DNA of 64,000 bases from Robertkochia flava (lineage in GTDB: Bacteria; Bacteroidota; Bacteroidia; Flavobacteriales; Flavobacteriaceae): NCBI RefSeq assembly GCF_020166515.1, contig NZ_JAINZT010000006.1:186001-250000 (forward strand). Direction: 5' to 3'. The notes below the pieces were generated by a model. The model was given only the letters and a program-made list of their open reading frames with translations. It was not told the DNA's origin and ran no database searches. The translations under genes were made by a program, and so were the position numbers. Shown piece after piece: positions 54,212 through 63,447 of the stretch. Position 1 is the first letter of the stretch; the number at the start of each line of letters is the position of its first letter.

Positions 54212-56221
54212 TTAATAATCCAAAAGCCCCTGTAAAGCTTCCCGCAGACGGGTTCCTGGCAGGTAGTTCTGTTCCAGACTTTTAGCGAAGGGCACGGGGG
54301 TATCCAGGCTCCCCACCCGTATTACTGGTGCGTCCAGATATTGGAAACACGCTTCCTGGATCATCGCTGCAAGTTCGGCTCCGAACCCCATAAATGAAGT
54401 GTCTTCATGTACTACCAAAACCTTACCTGTACGTTTTACCCATTCAAAAATGGTAACCTTATCCAGAGGCTGCAGGGTACGCAGATCTATTAATGCCACA
54501 TCTGCGACTCCCATCGCCTCCATGGCTTCAATAGCCCAGTGCACACCCGCTCCGTAGGAAATCACTACTGCTCGTGTTCCTTCCCTTAAAACTGCGGCCT
54601 TACCAAGTTCCAGGGTATAGTAATTCTTTGGCACCTCCTGCTTCAGCGTTCTGTAAAGGGCTTTGTGCTCAAAGAAGAGTACCGGGTTGGGATCTTCAAT
54701 CGAAGCTGTAAGCAAACCTTTGGCATCTGCTGGAAATGCAGGATATACTACTTTCAGTCCCGGTGTCTTTAAAAACCAGGCCTCATTGGTTTGCGAATGA
54801 AAGGGTCCGGCTCCAACTCCGGCTCCACAAGGCATCCGAACCACGACGTCTGCAGATTGCCCCCATCGGTAATGAACCTTTGCCAAATAATTTACGATGG
54901 GATTAAATCCGGTAGATACAAAGTCGGCGAATTGCATCTCTACCACCGATTTTTTATTCTTAATGGATAATCCCATTGCTGCAGAAACCACAATGGATTC
55001 ACATATTGGCGTATTCCGCACCCGGTCTTTACCAAACAGATCCACAAAGCCTTCCGTTATTTTAAATACCCCACCGTACTCTGCGATGTCCTGCCCCATA
55101 ATTACAAGGTCGGGATGTTGTTCCATTGCCTGTTTCAGGCCTTCAGAAATGGCGTCAACAAATCGCAGTTCGGTAGTTTCACCTCCGGGTTTTAAGGTGT
55201 TTGGGCTCTCGATAGCAGGAGCATAAACATCAAGGAGTTCCTCAGCGGTGTCAGCCTCTACAGGGGCTTCGGAAAAAGCTGTTTTCAAAGCCTGGTCAAT
55301 TTCAGACTTCAACGTTGAGATATATTGGGTTTCCGTTTCTTCATCTAGGATGCCTTCCTCCACTAAAAACTGTCTGTAATTGCTTATGGGATCCTTTTCT
55401 TCCCACGCTTTGATCAGTTCCTCAGGCACATAGGCAACACCACTTGCTTCTTCATGACCACGTCTTCTGAAGGTTTTAAATTCCACCAATACCGGCCGGG
55501 GATTTTCCCTGATATCTGCGGCGATGTTCCGGAGCTTCTGATATACCTCCAGAATATTATTCCCTTCCACAATATAAGATTCCATGCCATATCCACTGGC
55601 CCGATCGGCCAGGTGCTCACAGCGATACTGTTCGTTTACCGGTGTGGACAAGCCATAACCGTTATTTTCAATACAGAAAATCACGGGTAAATCCCAGACT
55701 GAAGCCAGGTTCAGCGCTTCGTGAAAATCTCCTTCGCTGGTCGCGCCCTCGCCGGTGAAAACGGCTACCGCTTCTTTTTGACTGTTGAGTTTTGCCGCCA
55801 GGGCAATTCCATCAGCAACTCCAAGTTGAGGCCCCAGATGAGAGATCATTCCTACGATCCGGTGAGGGTTATCACCGAAGTGAAAACTCCGGTCGCGCCC
55901 CCTGGTATATCCCGATAACTTGCCTTGCCATTGAGCAAAGAGGCGTTCCAGCGGAATTCCCCTTGTAGTAAACACCCCCAGGTTCCTGTGCATAGGCAGA
56001 ATGTACTCTTCTCTGTTCATGGCCATGGTTACCCCAACGGAAATAGCTTCCTGTCCGATTCCGCTGAACCATTTGGATATTTTACCCTGCCTTAAAAGAA
56101 TGAGCATCTTTTCTTCTATCAGTCGGGATTTGAGCATGTTTCTGTAGAGCTCAAGCTGGATGTTCTCAGAAAGGCTTCTGTTATCGTAAGTAAACGTGGT
56201 AGTATTTGGAGTGGTAGACAT
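54212..56221 (-). CDS. 2-oxo-acid dehydrogenase E1 component, fused alpha and beta subunits
   Basis: 669 residues. The N-terminal half (to about 330) is an E1 alpha subunit with the thiamine-diphosphate motif GEGATSEGDFHEALNLAS ... NNGYGLSTP and ILPMHRNLGVFT. The C-terminal half (about 345-669) is an E1 beta subunit with IMGQDIAEYGGVFKITEG, PICESIVVSAAMGLS, MPCGAGVGAGPFHSQTNEAW and VVHEDTSFMGFG. This fusion, common in Bacteroidota, most likely handles branched-chain 2-oxo acids, possibly also pyruvate, feeding an E2 encoded elsewhere. A -7 match lies at 56241-56248. Confidence 0.9.
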   Translation of the reverse strand: MSTTPNTTTFTYDNRSLSENIQLELYRNMLKSRLIEEKMLILLRQGKISKWFSGIGQEAISVGVTMAMNREEYILPMHRNLGVFTTRGIPLERLFAQWQGKLSGYTRGRDRSFHFGDNPHRIVGMISHLGPQLGVADGIALAAKLNSQKEAVAVFTGEGATSEGDFHEALNLASVWDLPVIFCIENNGYGLSTPVNEQYRCEHLADRASGYGMESYIVEGNNILEVYQKLRNIAADIRENPRPVLVEFKTFRRRGHEEASGVAYVPEELIKAWEEKDPISNYRQFLVEEGILDEETETQYISTLKSEIDQALKTAFSEAPVEADTAEELLDVYAPAIESPNTLKPGGETTELRFVDAISEGLKQAMEQHPDLVIMGQDIAEYGGVFKITEGFVDLFGKDRVRNTPICESIVVSAAMGLSIKNKKSVVEMQFADFVSTGFNPIVNYLAKVHYRWGQSADVVVRMPCGAGVGAGPFHSQTNEAWFLKTPGLKVVYPAFPADAKGLLTASIEDPNPVLFFEHKALYRTLKQEVPKNYYTLELGKAAVLREGTRAVVISYGAGVHWAIEAMEAMGVADVALIDLRTLQPLDKVTIFEWVKRTGKVLVVHEDTSFMGFGAELAAMIQEACFQYLDAPVIRVGSLDTPVPFAKSLEQNYLPGTRLREALQGLLDY

Positions 56222-56240
56222 AAGTAAATTTCTATTAGAT

Positions 56241-56248
56241 CAAATTTA
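56241..56248 (-). promoter_or_regulatory. -7 element of the E1 fusion gene
   Basis: On the minus strand TAAATTTG, matching TAnnTTTG, 20 nt upstream of the ATG at 56221. Confidence 0.5.
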
Positions 56249-56325
56249 GAAAAAAGGACTATGGTTTTACATGGGAGCCCTAAATTTCTTACGTTGGGCA
56301 CCGTTAAAAAAGTTTTTTATTTGTG

Positions 56326-56333
56326 TAACTTTG
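56326..56333 (+). promoter_or_regulatory. -7 element of the Fe(II) oxygenase gene
   Basis: TAACTTTG matches TAnnTTTG, 34 nt before the ATG at 56367. Confidence 0.5.
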
Positions 56334-56366
56334 CCAGACACGTCAAGTTTAAAATACTGAATAACA

Positions 56367-57317
56367 ATGGATAGGATACCTAGTGTGGATCTAAGGGAAT
56401 TTCTTTCAGAGGATCCGAATATAAAGCAGAAATTCATTAATGAAATTGGCAAAGCTTACGAAGAAATAGGTTTCGTGGCTTTGAAAGGGCATTTTCTACC
56501 TGATGACCTGGTGGATGACCTGTACAGCCAGGTTCAAAAGTTCTTCGCCCTTCCTGAAGATGTAAAGAAGAAATACGAGATCGAGGGACTTGGCGGACAA
56601 CGCGGATACACTTCCTTCGGGAAGGAACACGCAAAGGGACGTAAGGCTGGAGACCTTAAGGAATTCTGGCATTTCGGACAGTATGTAGAGGATGATCCGG
56701 TCCTGGAAAAAGAATACCCACCTAACGTGATCGTAGAAGAAGTACCGGCTTTTAATGAAGTAGGAAAAAAGGCATATAAGGCTTTGGAAAAAACTGCCCG
56801 TTACGTTTTAAGAGCACTTGCCCTGCATATCGGCCTGGAAGAAACCTATTTTGATCAATACATTAAGAATGGAAATTCGATTTTAAGACCTATCCACTAC
56901 CCTCCTATCACAGAAGAACCAAAGGATGCCGTTCGTGCAGCAGCCCACGGGGACATTAACCTGATCACGCTCTTAATGGGTGCCCAGGGACGTGGATTGC
57001 AGGTACAGAACCACAAAGGAGAGTGGATTGATGCCATAGCACAGCCTGACGAGCTGATGATTAATGTTGGAGATATGTTGTCAAGGCATACCAACAACAA
57101 ACTCAAGTCTACCATTCACAGGGTAATTAACCCGCCTAAAGAATTGTGGGGCAGTTCCCGGTATTCCATTCCCTTTTTCATGCATCCGGTAAGTGATATG
57201 CCGCTTAATGTACTGGAAAAATGTGTGGATGCCGATCATCCCAAACAGTTCGATGATATCACCGCGGGAGACTTTCTCCATGAAAGGCTAATCGATCTCG
57301 GACTCATCAAAAAATAA
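56367..57317 (+). CDS. Isopenicillin N synthase-like Fe(II) oxygenase
   Basis: 316 residues. The N-terminal DIOX_N part (IPSVDLREFLSEDP ... YEEIGFVALKGHFLPDDL) is followed by the 2OG-Fe(II) core. The iron triad is His194, Asp196 (AAHGDINLI) and His251 (LKSTIHRVIN), and Arg265-Tyr-Ser267 is the 2-oxoglutarate-type RxS pair. Related bacterial proteins occur next to housekeeping genes; the substrate is unknown, and no secondary-metabolite cluster is present here, so antibiotic synthesis is not implied. Followed 24 nt later by the SUI1-like gene. Confidence 0.88.
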   Translation: MDRIPSVDLREFLSEDPNIKQKFINEIGKAYEEIGFVALKGHFLPDDLVDDLYSQVQKFFALPEDVKKKYEIEGLGGQRGYTSFGKEHAKGRKAGDLKEFWHFGQYVEDDPVLEKEYPPNVIVEEVPAFNEVGKKAYKALEKTARYVLRALALHIGLEETYFDQYIKNGNSILRPIHYPPITEEPKDAVRAAAHGDINLITLLMGAQGRGLQVQNHKGEWIDAIAQPDELMINVGDMLSRHTNNKLKSTIHRVINPPKELWGSSRYSIPFFMHPVSDMPLNVLEKCVDADHPKQFDDITAGDFLHERLIDLGLIKK

Positions 57318-57341
57318 CATCAACCGGTTGTAAAGAGTATT

Positions 57342-57674
57342 ATGGATTTACAGGATCAACTTAAAAATCTATTCCCGGATCATGAATTTCAGGAAGAAAC
57401 CCGGGAACAGGATCAAAATAAGGACGGTATATGGCTTCAGGACGATCCGCTTTTGTGTAAATACGAAAAAAGAAAAGGGAAGCCAATAACAATCATCGAG
57501 GGCTATACCGGTGCAGACAGCGATTTTAAGAAGCTGGCCAAGGAAATCAAGACAACATTGAGCGTTGGTGGAAGTTTCAAAAATGATCAAATCATCGTGC
57601 AGGGAGATTACCGGGATAAAATAATGGGCATCCTTAAAGAAAAAGGCTTCAAAGTAAAAAGAGTTGGAGGGTAA
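57342..57674 (+). CDS. SUI1/eIF1-like translation factor (YciH family)
   Basis: 110 residues. The SUI1 core is visible from about 45 (KPITIIEGYTGADSDFKKLAKEIKTTLSVGGSFKNDQIIVQGDYRDKI, with the glycine-rich VGGS loop and the final IMGILKEKGFKVKRVGG). The acidic N-terminal 40 residues are less conserved. Bacterial YciH proteins bind the small subunit and check initiation fidelity, more so under stress. Probably cotranscribed with the oxygenase upstream. Confidence 0.85.
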   Translation: MDLQDQLKNLFPDHEFQEETREQDQNKDGIWLQDDPLLCKYEKRKGKPITIIEGYTGADSDFKKLAKEIKTTLSVGGSFKNDQIIVQGDYRDKIMGILKEKGFKVKRVGG

Positions 57675-57738
57675 AAAAGTTTGAAGTGGTATTTCTAAAA
57701 GTTATTTCCTATTTTTATAGGAACCTAACTAACTAGAA

Positions 57739-58671
57739 ATGACTACTCCACTACACATCACCAATGGGGATTCTCTTACGAATGCCCTGCAAAAACTCGA
57801 CTTGAAGGGAGACATTGTTACATGGCGTGAAATGCTGTGTGAAGGAAAAACTACTATTGATGTCGGCAGCGAATCCTTCTGGCGCCAGCGCTACGAATTC
57901 CTGCATTCCCGTTACCAGGTATCGAAGAAGAAATTTATCGACCTTACTTTAAAAGAGTATCGCAACCTTTGTAATCACAAGAAACAACAAGAGATCGTCC
58001 TATGGTTTGAGGACGATCTTTTTTGTCAGGTAAATATGCTGGGGGTGCTCAGCTGGTTACTTAAGCACCGCAGGGATGCTGATATTTTCCTGGTAAAACT
58101 CAGTAAAAAGAATAAAAAAGGACAATTTATCCCGTTGAGTGAGCTCAGCAATAGTGAATTAAAAAAATGTTACACGAAAAAGGAACTCCTGAGCAGAGAC
58201 GATATTGAATACGCAGATTTTATGTGGCAATTGTATTGTGAAAAGAATCCGCTCCGATTATTGAATGCCACCCACCAAGAAAGAGAGGCTTTTCCTTTTC
58301 TCAATCCTGCTATTCATGCCCACTGCAAGCGTTTCCCTACGGTGAAAAACGGTCTTAATTTCCTTGAGAACCGCATGATACAACTGGCCGCAGAAGACAC
58401 TTATGCTTCGCGGGAACAGCTTATAGGATCTATCTTAATCGATCAGGAAAACTACGGATATGGAGATCTCCAGTACGACCGAATGGCCAAAAGATTACGA
58501 CCGCTGTTTAAATCTATGACTCCGGTTAAGATCAGTGCACAGGGGCATTTGGTTCTGGAAGGCGAATCGAATTTCTATCCCATACTCCGAAATGATTCTG
58601 ATTACCTGGGGGGAGCACCTAAATACTCATTCCTCTACTATGAAGAAGCGAGACAACTTTTAAAACTCTGA
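57739..58671 (+). CDS. DUF1835-domain protein
   Basis: 310 residues, no signal peptide. It opens with the DUF1835 pattern LHITNGDSLTNALQKLDLKGDIVTWREMLCEG and continues with EIVLWFEDDLFCQVNMLGVLSWL; the C-terminal part (about 200-310) resembles the usual companion domain DUF3658. The function of the family is unknown. It starts a run of plus-strand genes through the solute-binding-like gene; the next start comes 3 nt after its stop. The relaxed -7-like TATTTTTA lies at 57710-57717. Confidence 0.75.
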   Translation: MTTPLHITNGDSLTNALQKLDLKGDIVTWREMLCEGKTTIDVGSESFWRQRYEFLHSRYQVSKKKFIDLTLKEYRNLCNHKKQQEIVLWFEDDLFCQVNMLGVLSWLLKHRRDADIFLVKLSKKNKKGQFIPLSELSNSELKKCYTKKELLSRDDIEYADFMWQLYCEKNPLRLLNATHQEREAFPFLNPAIHAHCKRFPTVKNGLNFLENRMIQLAAEDTYASREQLIGSILIDQENYGYGDLQYDRMAKRLRPLFKSMTPVKISAQGHLVLEGESNFYPILRNDSDYLGGAPKYSFLYYEEARQLLKL

Positions 58672-58674
58672 TTT

Positions 58675-59559
58675 GTGCTGAAAGCATCAGAATTGATATT
58701 GAATGCAGATGGCAGCATTTACCACCTGGCATTAAAACCACAAGACCTTGCCCCTACGGTGATCACCGTAGGGGACCCTGAGCGGGTTACTGGAGTTTCC
58801 AAGTATTTTGACCGGATTGTGGTCAAAAAGGAAAAACGGGAATTTCATACCCATACCGGGTATTATAAAGGAAAACGGATCACCGTAATATCTACAGGTA
58901 TCGGTACTGACAATATAGATATTGTCTTTAATGAACTGGATGCCCTTGTTAATATCGACCTCGAAGACCGGAAGATCAGCACTCCGTTAAAAAAGCTAAA
59001 CATTATAAGGATTGGAACCTCCGGCAGTCTTCGAAAGGAGATAGAAACCGATAGTTTCCTTCTAAGTCAATACGCCATAGGATTCGATAACCTCGCTCAT
59101 TTTTACCGGGGAGCATCGGTGGTACATCCCGAACTCTCCGAAGCCCTTTCGGCTCATTTGCAACGTGACACCGCCCACAGCCAACCTTATGTGGTACAGG
59201 CAGACGCCGATCTCGTTGCGATCTTTTCCGGGGAGGATATCAGATCCGGGGTAACTGCCACCAATTCCGGTTTTTACGGCCCCCAGGGAAGACAACTCCG
59301 TGTCCCGGTAAAGGATCCTGATTTCCTGGATAAACTGGTTGATTTCCAATTTAACGAATTACAGGTAACCAATCTTGAAATGGAAACCTCCGGAATTTAT
59401 TTTCTTTCTAAAATGATGGGACACAGCGCCATTTCCCTGAATTGTATTCTCGCCAACCGAGCCAGCGGGACCTTCTCTTCACGGGGAGGCGAACGCATTG
59501 ATGATCTCATCCGGCTAACCCTGGAAAAAATCGCCTCTTCCAACTATTTTCCGAAATAA
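58675..59559 (+). CDS. Nucleoside phosphorylase (uridine phosphorylase-like)
   Basis: 294 residues from a GTG at 58675, 3 nt after the previous stop; no usable ATG is nearby. The PNP/UDP fold is clear: TVITVGDPERVTGVSKYFD, the phosphate-contact region EFHTHTGYYKGKRITVISTGIGTDN, IIRIGTSGSLR, and the nucleoside-contact stretch TNLEMETSGIYFLSKMMGH. It should split uridine or a related nucleoside with phosphate, for pyrimidine salvage. The longer, insertion-containing core sets it apart from compact Udp enzymes. Cotranscribed with the DUF1835 gene. Confidence 0.88.
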   Translation: MLKASELILNADGSIYHLALKPQDLAPTVITVGDPERVTGVSKYFDRIVVKKEKREFHTHTGYYKGKRITVISTGIGTDNIDIVFNELDALVNIDLEDRKISTPLKKLNIIRIGTSGSLRKEIETDSFLLSQYAIGFDNLAHFYRGASVVHPELSEALSAHLQRDTAHSQPYVVQADADLVAIFSGEDIRSGVTATNSGFYGPQGRQLRVPVKDPDFLDKLVDFQFNELQVTNLEMETSGIYFLSKMMGHSAISLNCILANRASGTFSSRGGERIDDLIRLTLEKIASSNYFPK

Positions 59560-59638
59560 CAATCACTTTTTAGTTCTAAAAATTCCTTTTGTTAAAAATC
59601 CATCTTACTTTTAGTTGGGATTACTAAAATGTTTAGAG

Positions 59639-60490
59639 GTGAAAACGATACGAATAGTAGGAGTCCCCGAACACTTTAACCTGCCATGGCAACTGGCCAT
59701 AGAGGAAGGTGCATTTGCCGAGAGAGGCATAGACCTTGAATGGTCTGATGTTCCGGAGGGTACAGGGAGGATGTGTGAGATGCTGCGAACGGAAGAAACA
59801 GACCTCGCCATAATACTAACAGAGGGCATTACCAAGGATATCATTGCCGGAAGCCCAGCAAGAATCATACAGGAATTTATTGCCTCACCCCTCTACTGGG
59901 GTATTCATGTAGATGCTCACAGTTCCTATAAAGAATTGAAAGAGCTTAAAGGAAAAACCGCTGCCATTAGTCGTTTCGGAAGTGGCAGTCACTTAATGGC
60001 CTATATAAATGCCGATAACCTGGGATGGGATACAGAGCAATTGGAATTTTCTGTGGTGAACACTATTGAAGGTGCCGTTAGCGCCCTGGGTGCGGGAGAA
60101 GCCGATTATTTCATGTGGGAGCATTTCACTACCAAGCCCCTTGTAGATAAGGGCATCTTTAGAAGATTAGGCGATTGTCCTACGCCCTGGCCCTGTTTTG
60201 TGATCGCGGCTTCTGAAAATGCCGTGAGAGAAAACACCCCGGCACTTAAACACATACTTGAAATAATTAATACGTTGACCCTTGAATTCAAGGAGATTCC
60301 AAGTATAGACAGGATGTTGTCCAACAGGTATGAACAGGACCTTACAGACATCCGCGAATGGCTGGCCCTCACTACCTGGAGCCAGGAACAAATCACTCCG
60401 GTTACGCTAAAAAATGTTCAGGACGAGCTCGGGAAATTAGGAATTATCAAAGACAGACTGTCGTTTTCAGAACTAACTACCACTTTATAG
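59639..60490 (+). CDS. Cytoplasmic solute-binding-protein-like domain protein
   Basis: 283 residues from a GTG at 59639, chosen because the fold begins at once with KTIRIVGVPEHFNLPWQLAIEEGAFAERGIDLEW. This is the periplasmic binding fold of the NMT1/SsuA type (also AISRFGSGSHLMAYINADNLGWD, and GAVSALGAGEADYFMWEHFTTKP), yet there is no signal peptide or lipobox and no permease or ATPase gene near. It may be a cytoplasmic enzyme or sensor related to thiamine- or menaquinone-pathway solute-binding-like proteins. Convergent with ung, overlapping it by 14 nt. Confidence 0.75.
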   Translation: MKTIRIVGVPEHFNLPWQLAIEEGAFAERGIDLEWSDVPEGTGRMCEMLRTEETDLAIILTEGITKDIIAGSPARIIQEFIASPLYWGIHVDAHSSYKELKELKGKTAAISRFGSGSHLMAYINADNLGWDTEQLEFSVVNTIEGAVSALGAGEADYFMWEHFTTKPLVDKGIFRRLGDCPTPWPCFVIAASENAVRENTPALKHILEIINTLTLEFKEIPSIDRMLSNRYEQDLTDIREWLALTTWSQEQITPVTLKNVQDELGKLGIIKDRLSFSELTTTL

Positions 60491-61142
60491 GTGCCTTCCC
60501 CTTTTCTTCCAAATACCTGTTGCATTTGGAAAAATGACGATTCCCAAACCAATAGCCCCGGTTTGCACTTAAGGGTGAGGGATGTCCGCTTTGTAAAATA
60601 AGATGCTTTTCCTTATCTATAAGACGATGCTTTTTACCTGCGAAGCCTCCCCATAACATAAACACGACTCCCTCACATGCATCTGAAATACGCTTAATGA
60701 CCTGGTCTGTGAATTTCTCCCATCCTCTACCCTGATGGCTTCCAGCCTCTGAAGCCCTAACAGTCAGCGTTGCATTAAGCAATAAAACACCCTGACGGGC
60801 CCAGTCCCCGAGATCTCCTGAATCAGGGTAAGGCTTTTCCAGGTCCTCCTCCAGCTCTCTGAAGATATTCCTTAGGGAAGGAGGATGAGGAATTTCCGGA
60901 GAAACAGAAAATGACAATCCATTTGCCTGCCCCGCACCATGATAAGGATCCTGGCCTAGAATTACTACCTTCAGCTCCTGTAAGTCACATAGATCAAATG
61001 CCCTGAAAATCTGTTCCTCCGGGGGATAACATGGGTTTTTGCTATACTCTTCCCCCACAAAACGTTTTAAAGAGGTGAAATAATCCTTTTGGAGCTCGTC
61101 TTCCAGAATAGCCTGCCAGCCGTTATTTATTTCCATATTCAT
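60477..61142 (-). CDS. ung: Uracil-DNA glycosylase, family 1
   Basis: 221 residues. Motif A with the water-activating Asp is VVILGQDPYHGAGQANGLSFSV; the uracil-contact and leucine-loop motif is QSGHPSPLSANRGYW with the catalytic His; LLLNATLTVRASEAGSHQGRGW is the intervening conserved block. It removes uracil from DNA at the start of base excision repair. Start ATG at 61142, with another ATG two codons further in. Overlaps the convergent solute-binding-like gene by 14 nt. Confidence 0.96.
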   Translation of the reverse strand: MNMEINNGWQAILEDELQKDYFTSLKRFVGEEYSKNPCYPPEEQIFRAFDLCDLQELKVVILGQDPYHGAGQANGLSFSVSPEIPHPPSLRNIFRELEEDLEKPYPDSGDLGDWARQGVLLLNATLTVRASEAGSHQGRGWEKFTDQVIKRISDACEGVVFMLWGGFAGKKHRLIDKEKHLILQSGHPSPLSANRGYWFGNRHFSKCNRYLEEKGKAPIKW

Positions 61143-61203
61143 GATACGCAGTAGTGTGATTTAGGTTTTCCCTTAGCGTTACTTAAATGCAGTATAAGTT
61201 ATG

Positions 61204-61211
61204 TAAATTTG
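61204..61211 (+). promoter_or_regulatory. -7 element of the MutS2-like gene
   Basis: TAAATTTG matches TAnnTTTG, 29 nt before the ATG at 61241. Confidence 0.5.
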
Positions 61212-61240
61212 TCCTGCTCAAAAAGAGTCCTGTAACTGCA

Positions 61241-63418
61241 ATGAACAAAATAAGTAATAAAACCTTAAATGACCTGGAGTTGCAGAAAGTTCTGGTGCAA
61301 ATCAGTGATTTCTGTTCAACGGCTCCGGGAAAGGAACTGGCCTTAAAAACGACCCCATACCCCGACGAGGATACACTGTTGGAGGTACTTCATCAAACCA
61401 ATGAATACCTGGCCTCCTTTGACAATAATAATAAAATTCCCAACCATAATTTCGACCCGATTCATGAGGAGCTCAAGATGCTCAAAATCGAGAACAGTAT
61501 CCTTGAAGTGGGAAGTTTCAGGAAAATAAGCAGCATCTCAGATACGGTAAACCAGCATCTGAAATTTTTTATGAAATTTGAAGAGTACTACCCACAATTA
61601 ACCCGGGCCTGTAGTCATATGGAATACACCACCCTTTTTGTGGATGAAGTAGGAAAAGTGGTTGACCGCTTCGGAGAAATAAAAGACGATGCTTCAGATG
61701 CCTTATACCACATAAGAAAGGCTATTGGACTGGTCAGAAATAAGATCAATCAAAGTTTCGGTGCCGCCTTGTCATCCTACGCTTCCTCCGGTTTTCTTGA
61801 CGATATCAGGGAGAGCGTTATTGACAACAGAAGAGTTCTGGCCGTTAAATCCATGTATCGCAAGCGCGTTAAGGGGAGTATCATGGGGCAATCCAAGACG
61901 GGAAGCATCATCTTCATGGAGCCAGAAGCCACCCATCAATACAACCGGGAACTCAATAACCTTCATTTTGAGGAAAAAGAGGAAATTCAACGTATCCTCA
62001 AGGTATTAACCAATACCATCAGGCCCTACAGGGAGTTACTTGAGGATTATCAGGAGTTTCTTTCTCTTATGGATTTTGTTTCAGCCAAGGCCTTATATGC
62101 CAGGGAGATCAATGGATTACTTCCGGAGATCAACCAGGAAAGAGAATTGTATTTCCGGGAGGCCTACCACCCTTTATTGCTGGTAACCAATAAAAGAGCT
62201 CAAAAACCCACCTACCCGCAAACGGTTAAGCTTGAACAGGAAAACCGGATCATTGTGATATCCGGGCCTAACGCGGGAGGTAAAAGTATCACCCTAAAAA
62301 CAGTGGGATTGCTGCAACTTATGTTGCAATGCGGCATTCTTATTCCTGTACATGAACGCAGTTCTACTTTTTTCTTCGAAAGGATTCTCACAGACATAGG
62401 CGATAATCAATCCATAGAAAATCACCTGAGCACCTATAGTTACAGGTTAAAGAACATGAATTATTTCCTGAAAAAGTGTAATGACAAAACATTATTTCTT
62501 ATTGATGAATTTGGAACAGGAAGTGATCCTGAACTTGGAGGCGCCCTGGCTGAAACATTTCTGGAAGTCTTCTACGAAAGAGCATCTTACGGCATTATCA
62601 CCACCCACTATGCCAATTTAAAAATGCTGGCGAATGAACTTCCTCATGCCACCAACGCCAATATGATGTTCGACAGAAAAACCCTGGAGCCGGTATTCAG
62701 ACTGGTACTTGGGGAAGCGGGTAGTTCTTTTACATTTGAGGTGGCTCAGAAAAACGGCATCCCTTACAGCCTCATTAACAGGGCGAAGAAAAAGATTGAA
62801 CGCGGCAAAGTACGCTTTGATGCTACCATAGCCAAGCTCCAGAAGGAACGTAGTAAAATGGCTAAAACCTCCAGCTCCCTTAAGGAGGAAGAGGAAAAGA
62901 CACGGGAGGAAGCAAAGCGTCTTGAATCCCTGAACCAAAAACTAAAGACGAAGCTGGAAGGCTACCAGGAACTCTTTGATCATAACCAACGGATGATCTA
63001 TCTCGGAAACAAGGTCAATGAAATCGCAGAAAAATATTTTATCAACAAGAAGAAGCGACCTTTGATCTCCGAATTTTTAAAGATCGTAGAGACCGAAAAT
63101 GCCAAACGTAAAAAGGAATCTGCAGCAGAAAAGCGCAACGAACGGGAGCGCAAGGAGAAGATCGCAAAAGAACTGGAGTCTAAGGTGGCCGTGATTCGGG
63201 AGAAGAAAAAGAAGGAGAAAAAGCAAAAGGTTGCTGAAATCCAAAAACCCAAACCTAGACCTGTTTTAAAAGTTGGCGACCGTGTCCGGCTGGAAGATGG
63301 AAAAGCTGTAGGAAGTATCGATGCTATTGAAAAAGATAAAGCTATCGTAAATTACGGCATGTTTACCACCACAGTGGCCATGACTAAGCTGGAATTGGTG
63401 GAAGCCAAGAAAAAATAA
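61241..63418 (+). CDS. MutS2-like ATPase without an Smr nuclease domain
   Basis: 725 residues from the ATG at 61241; the longer frame would start inside the -7 box. The MutS lever/clamp region is followed by the ATPase: Walker A SGPNAGGKSITLKT, signature LSTYSYRLKNMNYFL, Walker B TLFLIDEFGTGSDPELGGA, and the switch His in ITTHYANLK. After it comes a long Lys/Glu coiled coil (about 530-660) and a short KOW-like beta unit (VGDRVRLEDGKAVGSIDAIEKDKAIV) that ends the protein. Canonical MutS2 adds an Smr endonuclease domain there; it is absent. It may act in recombination control or on ribosomes. Confidence 0.87.
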   Translation: MNKISNKTLNDLELQKVLVQISDFCSTAPGKELALKTTPYPDEDTLLEVLHQTNEYLASFDNNNKIPNHNFDPIHEELKMLKIENSILEVGSFRKISSISDTVNQHLKFFMKFEEYYPQLTRACSHMEYTTLFVDEVGKVVDRFGEIKDDASDALYHIRKAIGLVRNKINQSFGAALSSYASSGFLDDIRESVIDNRRVLAVKSMYRKRVKGSIMGQSKTGSIIFMEPEATHQYNRELNNLHFEEKEEIQRILKVLTNTIRPYRELLEDYQEFLSLMDFVSAKALYAREINGLLPEINQERELYFREAYHPLLLVTNKRAQKPTYPQTVKLEQENRIIVISGPNAGGKSITLKTVGLLQLMLQCGILIPVHERSSTFFFERILTDIGDNQSIENHLSTYSYRLKNMNYFLKKCNDKTLFLIDEFGTGSDPELGGALAETFLEVFYERASYGIITTHYANLKMLANELPHATNANMMFDRKTLEPVFRLVLGEAGSSFTFEVAQKNGIPYSLINRAKKKIERGKVRFDATIAKLQKERSKMAKTSSSLKEEEEKTREEAKRLESLNQKLKTKLEGYQELFDHNQRMIYLGNKVNEIAEKYFINKKKRPLISEFLKIVETENAKRKKESAAEKRNERERKEKIAKELESKVAVIREKKKKEKKQKVAEIQKPKPRPVLKVGDRVRLEDGKAVGSIDAIEKDKAIVNYGMFTTTVAMTKLELVEAKKK

Positions 63419-63447
63419 TACCTATTATAAATTGTTATATTTCGGGC

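Noticed and set aside
56367-57317. Beta-lactam biosynthesis gene
   Set aside because: The fold is isopenicillin N synthase-like, but there is no NRPS or related cluster; such oxygenases are widespread with other roles.
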